Notes: generated by a model from the letters alone, not told the origin. A DNA stretch of 35,737 nt from Burkholderiales bacterium (GCA_028868305.1 JAGWUS010000041.1:1-35737); one strand, 5' to 3'. Shown: positions 22,927-31,695, counted from the first letter of the stretch. Numbers and translations are program-made.

Positions 22927-25152
22927 TTAGTCTTCGGAAACCACCCGACTTGCATCATTGCGCAGGGCAGTCTGGGCCACGGCATCGAGTGCGTTATCCA
23001 TCACCCTGCCATCGGATACCAGGCGGATCAGGCCCAGACCCTTGAGCCGTTCCATGGTTCTCCGGGACATGGAGTGGGCCATACCACCGCCCGAAATAAA
23101 CATGAACAGGGTGCGATGCGGACTGGCCCAGGTCAACTGGGCGCGCACCCAGGAACCGGCCAGCGCCAAATCCACCCAGGAACCGGTGTTGAGGCTCTCC
23201 ACGGTCCATTCCAGCGGCGCGACCAGCGTCTCGGGATCGTTGGCGGCCGTGAAGTCCAGCGCGATGTCGCCTGCGTCTTCCAGAAAGCCCGAATCGGAGG
23301 CTTCGTTGTCGGCCATCCAGAATGACTCGGCAGCGGCCATTTCGTCGTCTGGCGAAATAGACACCCGGTCCACGACCGATTCAATCGGCGTACCCGACGG
23401 AACGGCGCGCACCGTTTCGAAGGCTTTTTCGTGGTAGGTGATCAACGCGTCAAAGAATTCGGCAACCAGTTCTTCTGGATAGGAAATCAGCTGCAGTCCC
23501 TGGCGCATTTTGACCAGCATGCCAGGCACCATTTGCACCAGACGGGTCCGGTTACGGCGTGCCAGCTTGAGCTGCACGGTCCAGATCAGGTCATCGGCCA
23601 GCGACTGGTAGTCACCAGCGTCGCCCGTGCCATCTGCAAACTTGAGTTGCGCCTCGGCAACAACCTGAGCCCAGGGGCCGCGCAGGAAATCCACCACCAT
23701 GTCGGGAACCCGTTTGCCCTGCATGCGGGCATTGAACTCTTCGGCCAGGCGCTGGGCCAGCAGGTTGCGCTGCTCGGCGCGCAGCAGCGCACGCGCAGCC
23801 TCTTCAGCCCGTTGACGCTGCTCCTGTTCATCGCGACTCCAGCCTTCCTCCAGTTTGCGCAGCACCCGTGCAAACGCTGCGGCATCCCCTTCACCACCGA
23901 CCAGAACGCTCACCGCGTTGTCAAACGTCTTCCTGAATACGCCGAATCCAGGCTCCTGCACGGAGGTGAATGCAAGGCTGCGGTGGGTGAGCTTGTCAAG
24001 CAGCTGGCGGGCGGGGTGCTGACGGTCACTGAAGAAACGTGGATCAAGCTGGGACAGCCTGATGAGCACAGGCTCCAGCGTCTTGAGGTTGTCCCGCACG
24101 GGTGCCAGCAACCGGTTGTCCGCTAACAGGTTTTCCAGCATCAGGCGGACCACCTCTTCGCCCAGCTGGCGACCCAGCTTCTTGCTCTGGGTGCGTTCCC
24201 TTTGGATGGCCTGCCGTCCTGCATCCAGCAAGGGAGAAGCAGGCGATGCGTCGGCCAGCGTGGCACGGGCAGCCAGACGCTTCATCATGGGCTCGACCAT
24301 CTTCATGTCCTGCAGGGCATCGAATGACGCCGGCACGGTGTGAATGAAGTCCTTGACACCGCTGGCCATAGGGCCTGGATCCAGTTCACCAGACAGCAGA
24401 CGCCTCAACTTGTCCAGCGTCAGCAAGGTGCGGCTCATGGTGTTTTCCGCAGGCTTTGCAGGGCCACCAGGGCCACCGACCGTGCTGATGGGGAGACCGG
24501 CAGCCTCCACCCCCTGGGAGCGCATCCAATCAGATACTTCCTTGTAGAGCTGGCGCAGGCTCACACCCATCTTGCCGGCGGCCAGAGTCATGACGCTGGA
24601 ACGCACCGAGTCATCCGTAATATGCTGAGAGATAGCCTCACGCAGGGCGTGCACAAACGAATCCGGCTTGAGCGGGTTCAGATGTGCCTGTACCGTGACC
24701 CAGCCCAGCAAACCACTGATCAGCGCATTGAGCGTTGGTAACACGTCGTCAACGGCCAGCATGACCTCCTGTTGCGTCAGTGCAAATTCAATGTTGGCGT
24801 CGATCTGGTCTTCTTCAAGAAACTGGAAATCATCAAACCGCACCAGCGGCTGCGTTGCCTTGCGCTGGGAGTCCCCTCCGTACACCACTGCGCGCAGGGT
24901 CTTGGAAAAAACGGCTCTCACGCTTTCGGCTTCGGCACACAGTGCCTCAATGGTTTCCCGTGTATTGGGATCGACCGGCATGGGCGAGTGCTTGCCCTTG
25001 GGTGGCGCCAGCGAAGCCTTCAGGCCCGCGAGCACAGCGTCCATCAAGGTACCACTCTGCTCCAGCACAGCTTCCATACAGGCCTGCAATGTCGGCTTCA
25101 GGCTCCCGGGATCATCCGCCACTCCAAGGCGGCGCAACATGAATTTGGTCAT
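22927..25152 (-). CDS. DUF1631 family protein (paralogue B)
   Basis: A 741-residue cytoplasmic DUF1631 protein and the upstream paralogue of the gene at 18800-21169. Shared blocks include LIRLSQLDPRFFSDRQHPARQLLDKLTHRSLAFTSV, DMVVDFLRGPWAQVVAEAQL and the C-terminal GSWVDLALAGSWVRAQLTWASPH with ALDAVAQTALRN. The N-terminus differs (LKPTLQACMEAVLEQSGTLMDAVL) and lacks paralogue A's long Ala-rich start. The ATG at 25152 follows GGGA; a second ATG at 25140 is possible. A 75-nt gap separates it from ettA, so all three genes may be read together. Divergent from rhlE. Confidence 0.9.
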   Translation of the reverse strand: MTKFMLRRLGVADDPGSLKPTLQACMEAVLEQSGTLMDAVLAGLKASLAPPKGKHSPMPVDPNTRETIEALCAEAESVRAVFSKTLRAVVYGGDSQRKATQPLVRFDDFQFLEEDQIDANIEFALTQQEVMLAVDDVLPTLNALISGLLGWVTVQAHLNPLKPDSFVHALREAISQHITDDSVRSSVMTLAAGKMGVSLRQLYKEVSDWMRSQGVEAAGLPISTVGGPGGPAKPAENTMSRTLLTLDKLRRLLSGELDPGPMASGVKDFIHTVPASFDALQDMKMVEPMMKRLAARATLADASPASPLLDAGRQAIQRERTQSKKLGRQLGEEVVRLMLENLLADNRLLAPVRDNLKTLEPVLIRLSQLDPRFFSDRQHPARQLLDKLTHRSLAFTSVQEPGFGVFRKTFDNAVSVLVGGEGDAAAFARVLRKLEEGWSRDEQEQRQRAEEAARALLRAEQRNLLAQRLAEEFNARMQGKRVPDMVVDFLRGPWAQVVAEAQLKFADGTGDAGDYQSLADDLIWTVQLKLARRNRTRLVQMVPGMLVKMRQGLQLISYPEELVAEFFDALITYHEKAFETVRAVPSGTPIESVVDRVSISPDDEMAAAESFWMADNEASDSGFLEDAGDIALDFTAANDPETLVAPLEWTVESLNTGSWVDLALAGSWVRAQLTWASPHRTLFMFISGGGMAHSMSRRTMERLKGLGLIRLVSDGRVMDNALDAVAQTALRNDASRVVSED

Positions 25153-25453
25153 CGTCCCGTTATTCTGGCAGGTGCATGCTCACAAAACCAGCTTCCATGC
25201 ACAGTTGCTTACATACTATTACAGTGGCTTTCAGACTTGAAACAACCGTTTTCGACACCGATTGAGGCTTATCCCGTGAACGTGAGACAATACGGTCAAC
25301 CGCGGCGCTTCAGTTGCCCGCGGTGCCAGCACCTTGCTGGGGACCCAACCGACAATTGCGTCCCACTTGTAAATCCATCTGCCATTGACTGACTGCGTGC
25401 CCTGGCACTCAGAACGGCCGGTATCCAAGCGCCCAGGATGGGCGCCTTCAAAA
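25153..25453 (+). other. 301-nt gap and likely long leader of rhlE
   Basis: No gene is supported here. A possible sigma-70 promoter is TTGAGG (25262-25267) with GACAAT (25286-25291) at 18-nt spacing, which would leave a leader of roughly 150 nt. Within it, CCAGCA pairs with TGCTGG around a 3-nt loop (25326-25340). Long structured leaders are known on cold-shock helicase genes; here that is a guess. Confidence 0.35.
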
Positions 25454-27193
25454 ATGAACTTCGAAGAATTGAAACTGGCCCCGGCCATTCTGAAAGCCGT
25501 GCGCGAGCAGGGTTACGAGACCCCTACCGCCATTCAGGCACAGGCCATCCCCCTGGTGCTGGAAGGCCACGACCTGCTGGGTGGCGCCCAGACCGGTACC
25601 GGCAAAACCGCTGCCTTCACCCTGCCGCTGCTGCACCGCCTCTCCATGAGCCGCAGTGCCCAAAACAAATTCGGTGGAACCGGCATCCGCGCCCTGGTGC
25701 TGACTCCCACCCGCGAACTCGCCGCCCAGGTGGAAGAGTCAGTACGCACCTACGGCAAATACCTGCAACTCAGTTCCACCGTGATCTTTGGCGGTGTTGG
25801 CATGAACCCACAAATTTCCAAGGTCAAGAAGGGTGTAGACATTCTGGTAGCGACGCCTGGACGTCTGCTGGACCTGGCCCAACAAGGCATGCTGGACCTC
25901 GGCCAGGTGCAGATGTTGGTACTGGACGAAGCCGACCGCATGCTGGACATGGGTTTCATCCATGACGTGAAGAAAGTACTGGCCCTGGTGCCCAAGGAAA
26001 AGCAGAGCCTGCTGTTTTCCGCAACCTTCAGCGACGAAATTCGCGACCTGGCCAACGGCCTGCTCAAGAATCCGCAAAGCGTGCAGGTCACTCCACGCAA
26101 CACCACCGTACAACGCATCACCCAGGTGATCCACCCGGTCGGTCGCGGCAAGAAAAAGGCTTTGCTGGCCCACATCATCAAGGAACACAACTGGAGCCAG
26201 GTGCTGGTGTTCACCCGCACCAAATTCGGCGCCAACAACGTGGCCGAATTTCTGGAAAAAAATGGCATTACTGCTATGGCCCTGCACGGCAACAAGAGCC
26301 AGGCGGCACGAACCCAGGCGCTGGCCGGATTCAAGAGCGGTGAGGTACGCGCGCTCGTGGCAACCGACATTGCCGCCCGCGGTATCGACATTGACGATCT
26401 GCCGCACGTGGTGAACTACGAGATCCCCAATGTGAGCGAAGACTATGTGCACCGCATCGGCCGCACCGGTCGCGCGGGGGCTGATGGCGCTGCCGTGAAT
26501 CTGGTGTGCCTGGACGAAGAAGGCTTCATGCAGGACATCGAGCGCTTCACCAAGCAGAAGATCGAAGTCAAAGTAGTCGAGGGCTTTGCCCCCGAACCTG
26601 GCGAAAAAGCCGAGCCCATTGCCATGGGCCGCCAGACCATCTGGGGTGGTGCAGGCAAGCCCCCAAGCCGCGATGTGATGCAGGCAGCCGCCAAGGCAGC
26701 CCGCACCGAAATGCTGCAGCGTGTGCGTGAAAGCAAGACTGGCCAGGGTGGCCGTGCAGGTGGTGGCGGCAATGGCGGTGGCAACCGTGGTGGCCAGCGC
26801 GGCAACGGTGGTCATGGCGGCGATCGCGCTCCGCGCGAAGACCGTAACGGCGAATTCCAGCCCCCATCGAACCGGGCCAATGCCCACGTTCCCCGCCCGG
26901 CACAAGGTCAGGGCCGCAGTCGTGGTCCCGGCATGGGCCAGCCGGCAGGCTTTGCCAATGAACCCCGCGCACCCCGTGCGCCGGCAGGCCAGCCAGACCC
27001 GATGCGCACCAGCGTCGATATGATGGCTGATCGCGGCGGACGCCGCGGTGGTGGTTATGGTGGTGGCAATCGCAATGGAGGTGGCAATGGTGGTGGTTAC
27101 GGTGGATCGGGCGGCGGCCGCTCGGGTGGCAATGGTGGCGGGGGCAACGGGTCTCGTGGGCCAGGCGGTTCTCGCGGCTCTTTTAGCCGATAA
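25454..27193 (+). CDS. rhlE: DEAD-box RNA helicase, RhlE type
   Basis: ATP-dependent RNA helicase of 579 residues, acting in the cytoplasm on rRNA assembly and mRNA decay. Motifs in order: Q motif with [20 protein letters not shown] (45-52), [20 protein letters not shown] (158-161), SATFSDE (189-195), [19 protein letters not shown] and HRIGRTGR (333-340). The last 150 residues are a low-complexity Gly/Arg/Asn tail (runs of GGGN, RGG and YGGG) typical of RhlE. The ATG at 25454 matches the family start (MNFEELKL); its ribosome site is weak (AGGA at long spacing). The last 35 codons overlap the next gene in another frame, and a Shine-Dalgarno for that gene lies within the glycine codons. Confidence 0.93.
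   Translation: MNFEELKLAPAILKAVREQGYETPTAIQAQAIPLVLEGHDLLGGAQTGTGKTAAFTLPLLHRLSMSRSAQNKFGGTGIRALVLTPTRELAAQVEESVRTYGKYLQLSSTVIFGGVGMNPQISKVKKGVDILVATPGRLLDLAQQGMLDLGQVQMLVLDEADRMLDMGFIHDVKKVLALVPKEKQSLLFSATFSDEIRDLANGLLKNPQSVQVTPRNTTVQRITQVIHPVGRGKKKALLAHIIKEHNWSQVLVFTRTKFGANNVAEFLEKNGITAMALHGNKSQAARTQALAGFKSGEVRALVATDIAARGIDIDDLPHVVNYEIPNVSEDYVHRIGRTGRAGADGAAVNLVCLDEEGFMQDIERFTKQKIEVKVVEGFAPEPGEKAEPIAMGRQTIWGGAGKPPSRDVMQAAAKAARTEMLQRVRESKTGQGGRAGGGGNGGGNRGGQRGNGGHGGDRAPREDRNGEFQPPSNRANAHVPRPAQGQGRSRGPGMGQPAGFANEPRAPRAPAGQPDPMRTSVDMMADRGGRRGGGYGGGNRNGGGNGGGYGGSGGGRSGGNGGGGNGSRGPGGSRGSFSR
27077..27082 (+). promoter_or_regulatory. Ribosome binding site inside rhlE for the overlapping downstream gene
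   Basis: GGAGGT is formed by two glycine codons of rhlE (GGA GGT) and its GGAGG core lies 5 nt before the ATG at 27087. It is the best ribosome site near the start of the downstream frame and decides that start over the internal GTG at 27126 and ATG at 27132. Confidence 0.6.
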
Positions 27194-27785
27194 GACCTAT
27201 TCTGCGGTGCATTGTGTAGGGCGGCGCGAACTGTCCCTGCAGCACCCCAAACTGGTCCAGCACATCGTGGACTTTCAGGCCCCCGCAGGCTTGAAAGCAT
27301 TGCCCCACGTGGACGACTGCTTCATTGCCCTGGGCACCACCATCAAGGTGGCTGGCAGCCAGGCAGCCTTCCGTGCTGTGGATTTTGATGCTGTTATGGC
27401 TGTAGCCCGCGCGGCAAAAGCACATGGCGCTACAAAACTAGGAGTGGTCAGTGCCATGGGCGCCGACGCCTCTTCAGCCATCTTCTACAACCGCGTCAAG
27501 GGCGACATGGAGCAGGCCTTGCAGGGCATGGCGTTCCAGACGCTGGTGATTGCGCGCCCCTCCATGCTGGCAGGCAACCGTGAAGCCCTGCACCAGCCCT
27601 CCCGCGCCGGCGAACGCATTGGACTGGCGCTGACGCAGCTACTCAAACCCGTGATTCCGGCGAACTACCGCTCCATTGCAGCCGAAGACGTCGCTGCGGC
27701 ACTGACGCGCACCGTCAAATCAGCGGGCCCAGGAACCTGTCGCCTTCTGTCCGGAGAAATGCAGGGCGCAACTGCCCGGCACTGA
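27087..27785 (+). CDS. NAD(P)H-binding Rossmann-fold protein, overlapping rhlE out of frame
   Basis: A protein of up to 232 residues of the NAD(P)-binding short-chain/atypical SDR type (YbjT/HTATIP2-like), probably a cytoplasmic oxidoreductase or redox-sensing protein. The dinucleotide loop is VAGATGLVG (about 17-25), followed by [59 protein letters not shown] and [14 protein letters not shown], which fit that family. The N-terminal 35 codons, including the whole nucleotide-binding loop, are read in the +1 frame of rhlE's glycine tail. Start at 27087 is set by GGAGG 5 nt upstream; the residues before [10 protein letters not shown] are probably not conserved. The stop is 5 nt from that of the convergent cupin gene. 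Confidence 0.82.
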   Translation: MVVVTVDRAAAARVAMVAGATGLVGQAVLAALLADKTYSAVHCVGRRELSLQHPKLVQHIVDFQAPAGLKALPHVDDCFIALGTTIKVAGSQAAFRAVDFDAVMAVARAAKAHGATKLGVVSAMGADASSAIFYNRVKGDMEQALQGMAFQTLVIARPSMLAGNREALHQPSRAGERIGLALTQLLKPVIPANYRSIAAEDVAAALTRTVKSAGPGTCRLLSGEMQGATARH

Positions 27786-27790
27786 ACCGC

Positions 27791-28174
27791 TCACCCGCGT
27801 ACGAACAGGGTGACCAACGGGTCCGCGCCCACCTGCCGGCTCCAGTGGCCGTGAATGGCGGGGTCAAAGGTGGCACCTTCGGGCAAAACATCGGCGGAGT
27901 AGAAATGCTCCCCCGGCTTGAACACCCGTGACACACCGCCCTGCAAACCAATCTCCATCTGGCCACCCAGAATGAAACACCACTGCGGCGCACCGGTGCA
28001 ATGGAACTGGCTGCGAAAGCCGACCGGGCTGTTGCGCAACTGGTAGCCGCCGGATGCAAACACATCGGACAGCATGGATTGCGGCGTGCCTTCGTTCAGG
28101 GGAACGCTTTCCTCGCGGAACCGGGCACGGCCATCAGTGTCGGTGAACAAAACGGTCTTGGTAAAAGTAGTCAT
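27791..28174 (-). CDS. Cupin-domain protein
   Basis: A 127-residue single-domain protein that looks like a small cupin barrel. The central part FRSQFHCTGAPQWCFILGGQMEIGL, then RVFKPGEHFYSADVL, follows the cupin order, with a possible metal-binding His in motif 1 and PGEHF as the turn in between. Motif 2 is less clear (HGHWSRQVGADPLVTLFV). Function cannot be deduced. The ATG at 28174 has no good ribosome site. It is divergent from gloA (62-nt gap) and convergent with the NAD(P)H-binding gene. Confidence 0.7.
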   Translation of the reverse strand: MTTFTKTVLFTDTDGRARFREESVPLNEGTPQSMLSDVFASGGYQLRNSPVGFRSQFHCTGAPQWCFILGGQMEIGLQGGVSRVFKPGEHFYSADVLPEGATFDPAIHGHWSRQVGADPLVTLFVRG

Positions 28175-28236
28175 AGCAGCATTGGAATAGGTGGTCCGCC
28201 ATTATTCTCCAGCAGGTCTGGTGCACAATTTGCGGC

Positions 28237-28635
28237 ATGCGATTTCTTCACACCATGCTGCGCGTTGGCAATCTTCAACGCTCCATCGATTTCTACACCC
28301 AGGTGTTGGGCATGCAGGTGCTGCGCACCTCGGAAAACCCCGAGTACAAATACAGCCTTGCCTTCCTCGGTTTTGACGGCGGCAACCCCGGCCAGGCCGA
28401 AATTGAGCTGACCTACAACTGGGGCGTGGAAAGCTACGAACTGGGCACCGCCTACGGCCACATTGCACTGGGCGTGCCCGATGCCTATGCCGCCTGCGAC
28501 AAGATCAAGGCGGCTGGTGGCAATGTAACGCGCGAGGCCGGCCCGGTCAAAGGCGGCACCACGGTGATCGCTTTTGTAACCGACCCGGATGGGTACAAGA
28601 TCGAATTGATACAAGAAAAATCGAGGCCTAGCTGA
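28237..28635 (+). CDS. gloA: Lactoylglutathione lyase (glyoxalase I)
   Basis: Cytoplasmic metalloenzyme that converts the methylglyoxal-glutathione hemithioacetal to S-lactoylglutathione. The 132 residues align with E. coli GloA: start [26 protein letters not shown], then [23 protein letters not shown] and [11 protein letters not shown]. The four metal ligands are at H5, E57, H75 and E123. The chain lacks the insertions of the zinc-type enzymes, suggesting a nickel-type enzyme. No Shine-Dalgarno is visible; CACAAT ends 7 nt before the ATG, so a leaderless mRNA is possible. A GC-rich hairpin with a short T run follows at 28701. Confidence 0.95.
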   Translation: MRFLHTMLRVGNLQRSIDFYTQVLGMQVLRTSENPEYKYSLAFLGFDGGNPGQAEIELTYNWGVESYELGTAYGHIALGVPDAYAACDKIKAAGGNVTREAGPVKGGTTVIAFVTDPDGYKIELIQEKSRPS

Positions 28636-28700
28636 TACAGACGCCGTTCGGACGCAGATTTAAACATCTGCTTGCAGCGCGTAGCGAATTGGTACCTCAG

Positions 28701-28722
28701 AGGCCCGCAAAAGCGGGCTTTC
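28701..28722 (+). terminator. Likely intrinsic terminator after gloA
   Basis: GCCCGC (28703-28708) pairs with GCGGGC (28713-28718) around AAAA; the stem extends by a G-T and an A-T pair, and T's follow on the plus strand. It lies between gloA and the convergent desaturase gene, so it may also slow transcription from the other side. Confidence 0.65.
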
Positions 28723-28743
28723 ATGAAAATGGGAGGAGACGTC

Positions 28744-29958
28744 TTAGACGCGCGCCGCCCGCAGTTTCATGGAGAAGTCACGCAACGCAGCGATGCCACT
28801 GCCTTCAGCACGCTTGCACCAGCCCTGCAGATCCTGGGTCAGTTGCTCGCGCGATTCATGGGTGTTGAGCCACATCTGGCGCAACTCTTCACGCATGGTC
28901 ACCATCTTGTCCAGAACCGGCGAAGCGGCACGGGCCTGCGCCAGTTCGGTGGCCACGCCAGCGGGCACCTTGTCCGCATCGCGGTGCATCCAGCGCAGCG
29001 CAGCCTTGATGACCGCGGCATCAGCGCTGCGGGTTTTCATGGCGTCAAATTCAGCGCGGGCAGCCTGGCGCACGCCATTGGCATAGCTGGCCATGATTTC
29101 ATAGCGGTTGGCAATCAGCGCTTCCAGCGTCTTTTCGTCCGCCACGGGGCGGATGTCGCCATAGGCAGTCTTGGGCGGCGTCTTCTTGACATAGGCCAGA
29201 CCAACGGCCTGCATCATGGTGATATACATCCAGCCGATATCGAACTCATAAGGCTTCACCGACAGCTTGGCCGATGTGGGATAGGTGTGGTGGTTGTTGT
29301 GCAACTCTTCCCCGGCAATGATGATCCCCCAGGGCGAGATGTTGGTGGACGCATCAGGCGCCTCGAAATTGCGGTAACCCCAGTAGTGGGCTGCGCCGTT
29401 GATGATGCCGGCCGCCGTCACTGGCGTCCAGGCCATCTGCACGGCCCAGACGGCCAGACCGGCCATACCAAACAGGGTCAAGTCGATGATCATCATCAAG
29501 CCCACACCCTGCCAGGAATAGCGTGTGTACAGGTTGCGCTCAATCCAGTCGTCGGGCGTACCGTGGCCGTAGCGGGCCATGGTTTCCTTGTTTTTGGATT
29601 CCCTGCGGTACAACTCGGCGCCCTGCAGCAACACAGTCTTGATACCGTACACATGGGGGCTGTGAGGGTCTTCCGACTGCTCGCACTTGGCGTGGTGCTT
29701 GCGGTGGATGGAAGCCCATTCCTTGGTTACCTGGCCGGTGGTCAGCCACAGCCAGAAACGGAAGAAATGCGAAGCAATCGGGTGCAGATCCAGCGCACGG
29801 TGGGCCTGGTGGCGGTGCAAAAACACGGTCACGCTGATCATGGTGACGTGCGTCATGGCCAGCGTGAACAGCATCATCTGCCACCAGGTCAGGTTCCACA
29901 TGCCATGGGCCAGCCAATCAACGGCTGCATTCAGCACAGCCCAATCAGGTAACAACAT
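28744..29958 (-). CDS. Membrane acyl-CoA (fatty acid) desaturase
   Basis: Integral-membrane di-iron desaturase of 404 residues that would introduce a double bond (delta-9 type likely) into a fatty acyl chain. The three histidine boxes are present: HRHQAH (48-53), HRKHH (85-89) and HNNHH (220-224), separated by hydrophobic segments (MMLFTLAMTHVTMISVTVF; LMMIIDLTLFGMAGLAVWAV). The C-terminal 130 residues are soluble and helical (EALIANRYEIMASYANGVRQ and beyond), longer than in minimal desaturases. A good sigma-70 promoter lies about 70-100 nt upstream on the minus strand. The ATG at 29958 has only a weak ribosome site (GAGAGA at long spacing). It needs an electron donor, not seen here. Confidence 0.9.
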   Translation of the reverse strand: MLLPDWAVLNAAVDWLAHGMWNLTWWQMMLFTLAMTHVTMISVTVFLHRHQAHRALDLHPIASHFFRFWLWLTTGQVTKEWASIHRKHHAKCEQSEDPHSPHVYGIKTVLLQGAELYRRESKNKETMARYGHGTPDDWIERNLYTRYSWQGVGLMMIIDLTLFGMAGLAVWAVQMAWTPVTAAGIINGAAHYWGYRNFEAPDASTNISPWGIIIAGEELHNNHHTYPTSAKLSVKPYEFDIGWMYITMMQAVGLAYVKKTPPKTAYGDIRPVADEKTLEALIANRYEIMASYANGVRQAARAEFDAMKTRSADAAVIKAALRWMHRDADKVPAGVATELAQARAASPVLDKMVTMREELRQMWLNTHESREQLTQDLQGWCKRAEGSGIAALRDFSMKLRAARV

Positions 29959-30028
29959 ACGTAGGTCGATCTCTCAACGAGGTTTGGTTATGTAACGCGC
30001 ACGGCCCTGCCGCTTTAGCTAGCCGTCG

Positions 30029-30057
30029 ATTTTAAGTCAGCGCTGATGTTTTGACCA
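30029..30057 (-). promoter_or_regulatory. Candidate sigma-70 promoter for the desaturase gene
   Basis: On the minus strand TGGTCA (30052-30057) and TAAAAT (30029-30034) are 17 nt apart, matching 4 of 6 and 5 of 6 consensus bases. It would give a leader of about 60 nt before the desaturase ATG at 29958. Confidence 0.45.
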
Positions 30058-30102
30058 GAAAATTCAAATAGATTCAAAAAACAGTAACTTTCATCAAAAC
30101 AA

Positions 30103-31374
30103 TCACTTCTTGCGCCAAGCAGCAGCGAAAAATCCGTCAGTTGCATGCCGATGGGGCCACAAACGCAGGTACAACTGGCCGTCCTCACCGCCTGCGCACA
30201 AAGTTTGTGCGTTCTCGACCTTGAGGCCGGTCAAAATTTCTCCCGCTGGCAGCAGTTCAAAATCCGGGTTGGCTGCGGTAAATGCCTGCGCAATAGCTTC
30301 GTTCTCCTGAGGCAGAACGCTACAGGTGGCGTACACCAGCCGACCGCCCGACTTCACCATGCGTGAAGCACTTTGCAGGATGGCGGTCTGCTTGACGGCC
30401 ATCTCTTCCACACCTTGTGCGTTTTGGCGCCATTTCAAGTCCGGATTGCGGCGCAGAGTACCCAAACCGGTGCAAGGGGCATCCACCAAAACGCGGTCGA
30501 TCTTGCCGGACAGGCGTTTGACACGCTCGTCGCGCTCATGGGCGATGGCGGCGGGGTGCACGTTGGACAGGCCGCTGCGCGCAAGTCGGGGTTTGAGCGA
30601 GTCCAGCCGTCCAGCAGATGTATCAAAAGCATACAGGCGCCCGGTGCTGCGCATCGCAGCGCCGATCGCCAGCGTTTTTCCTCCCGCACCCGCACAAAAA
30701 TCCACCACCATTTCGCCGCGCTTGGCGTCCAGCAGCATGGCCAGCAGTTGCGAGCCTTCGTCCTGCACTTCAAAATCACCACGCACAAAGGCTTCATGCT
30801 TGTTCAGGGCCGGTTTGCCCGCAATGCGCAGGCCCCAGGGGGAATACGGCGTAGGCACAGCCTTGATGCCCGATGCCGCCAGCTCCTTCTGCACGTCGGC
30901 ACGCTTGGCCTTGAAGGTGTTGACCCGCAAATCCAGACCCGCGCCCCGGTTAAGACTGTCCACCAGCGGCCAGAATTCGTTGCCCAACTGGTCTTTGAGG
31001 GGCTGCACCAGCCACTCGGGCAGGTTATGCCGGTGGCGCTCCATCAGGTCTTCGGGTTTGACTTTTTCACATTCATCCAGCCAGCGCGTTTCCTGGTCGG
31101 TCAGGGCGCTGCGCAGAAAGTCGCCGGGGCCGTAAAAACCCAGAATCGCCAGACGGCGCTCCTTGGGGCCACTGCCTGAGGGCGCCAGGTGGTCAAACAG
31201 CAGCTTTTTGCGCAGCACCGTGTAGACGGTTTCGGCCAGGGTCGCGCGCTCACGCGGCCCCAGACCGCGGTTGTCGCGGAAGAAGCGGGACACGATGGCG
31301 TCTGCGGGATGGTCGAATTTGAGCGTGAGCCTGACCAGTTCGGAGCAGGCGTCCAGGAGAGCTTTTGGATGCAT
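30103..31374 (-). CDS. rsmB: RsmB-family rRNA cytosine-5 methyltransferase
   Basis: SAM-dependent RNA m5C methyltransferase of the RsmB/NOP2 family (423 residues), expected to methylate 16S rRNA. The N-terminus (MHPKALLDACSELVRLTLKFDHPADAIVSRFFRD) resembles the NusB-like RNA-binding domain of RsmB. The SAM-binding core has VVDFCAGAGGKTLAIGA and YAFDTSAGRLD. Both active-site cysteines are present: VDAPCTGLGTLRRNPDLKW and YATCSVLPQENE. The family is clear; RsmB rather than RsmF is the likelier member from the N-terminal domain, though it is not certain. Its start codon is only 16 nt from the divergent DUF1653 start, and no strong ribosome site is seen. Confidence 0.85.
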   Translation of the reverse strand: MHPKALLDACSELVRLTLKFDHPADAIVSRFFRDNRGLGPRERATLAETVYTVLRKKLLFDHLAPSGSGPKERRLAILGFYGPGDFLRSALTDQETRWLDECEKVKPEDLMERHRHNLPEWLVQPLKDQLGNEFWPLVDSLNRGAGLDLRVNTFKAKRADVQKELAASGIKAVPTPYSPWGLRIAGKPALNKHEAFVRGDFEVQDEGSQLLAMLLDAKRGEMVVDFCAGAGGKTLAIGAAMRSTGRLYAFDTSAGRLDSLKPRLARSGLSNVHPAAIAHERDERVKRLSGKIDRVLVDAPCTGLGTLRRNPDLKWRQNAQGVEEMAVKQTAILQSASRMVKSGGRLVYATCSVLPQENEAIAQAFTAANPDFELLPAGEILTGLKVENAQTLCAGGEDGQLYLRLWPHRHATDGFFAAAWRKK

Positions 31375-31390
31375 AGTCTAGGATTGTCCC

Positions 31391-31630
31391 ATGACAGGCG
31401 AAATACTCCCCCCATTGATTACCACACCACCTGGGCGCTATCGCCACTACAAAGGCGGCTTGTACCAGGTGCTCGACACTGCACGCCACAGTGAAACGCG
31501 GGAGCCCATGACCCTGTACCGAGCCCTCTACGGTGAGCAGGGCCTGTGGGTGCGACCGGCAGCGATGTTTCTGGAAACAGTGGTTATCGAAGGGGTAGCC
31601 CAGCCACGGTTCACCCGCATTGGCGACTGA
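31391..31630 (+). CDS. DUF1653 domain protein
   Basis: A 79-residue protein that is essentially a single DUF1653 domain: GRYRHYKGGLYQVLDTARHSETREPMTLYRALYGEQGLWVRPAAMF, ending with RFTRIGD. The family is widespread and small; its function is unknown to me, though the fold is probably a small beta-barrel. The ATG at 31391 has AGGA 7 nt upstream. It is divergent from rsmB (16 nt between starts), so its promoter must overlap or lie inside the 5' end of rsmB. Confidence 0.88.
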   Translation: MTGEILPPLITTPPGRYRHYKGGLYQVLDTARHSETREPMTLYRALYGEQGLWVRPAAMFLETVVIEGVAQPRFTRIGD

Positions 31631-31640
31631 TTTCAAGCAG

Positions 31641-31695
31641 AATAAGCCCCCAGCCCGCGTGGAACATCCACGAGCAGCTATACATTTAATAGCAA
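31641..31695 (-). repeat. Comamonadaceae-type dispersed intergenic repeat, copy 2, reaching into purN
   Basis: Read on the minus strand this matches the copy at 18721-18782: TTGCTATTAAATGTATAGC (palindrome GCTAT/ATAGC, 31677-31693), then a perfect 6-bp hairpin CGTGGA-TGT-TCCACG (31658-31672), then CGGGCT. The first part supplies the last codons and the TAG stop of purN. It fills the 47-nt gap between convergent genes and is oriented with purN. Confidence 0.7.

Noticed and set aside
26740..27190. Apparent tandem repeat of GGTGGC-type units
   Set aside because: It is the coding sequence of RhlE's low-complexity Gly/Arg/Asn tail, not a satellite; the units are irregular and the frame is kept.
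28654..28671. GCAGAT-TTAAAC-ATCTGC hairpin after gloA
   Set aside because: An AT-poor 6-bp stem without a T tract; the better terminator is at 28701-28722.
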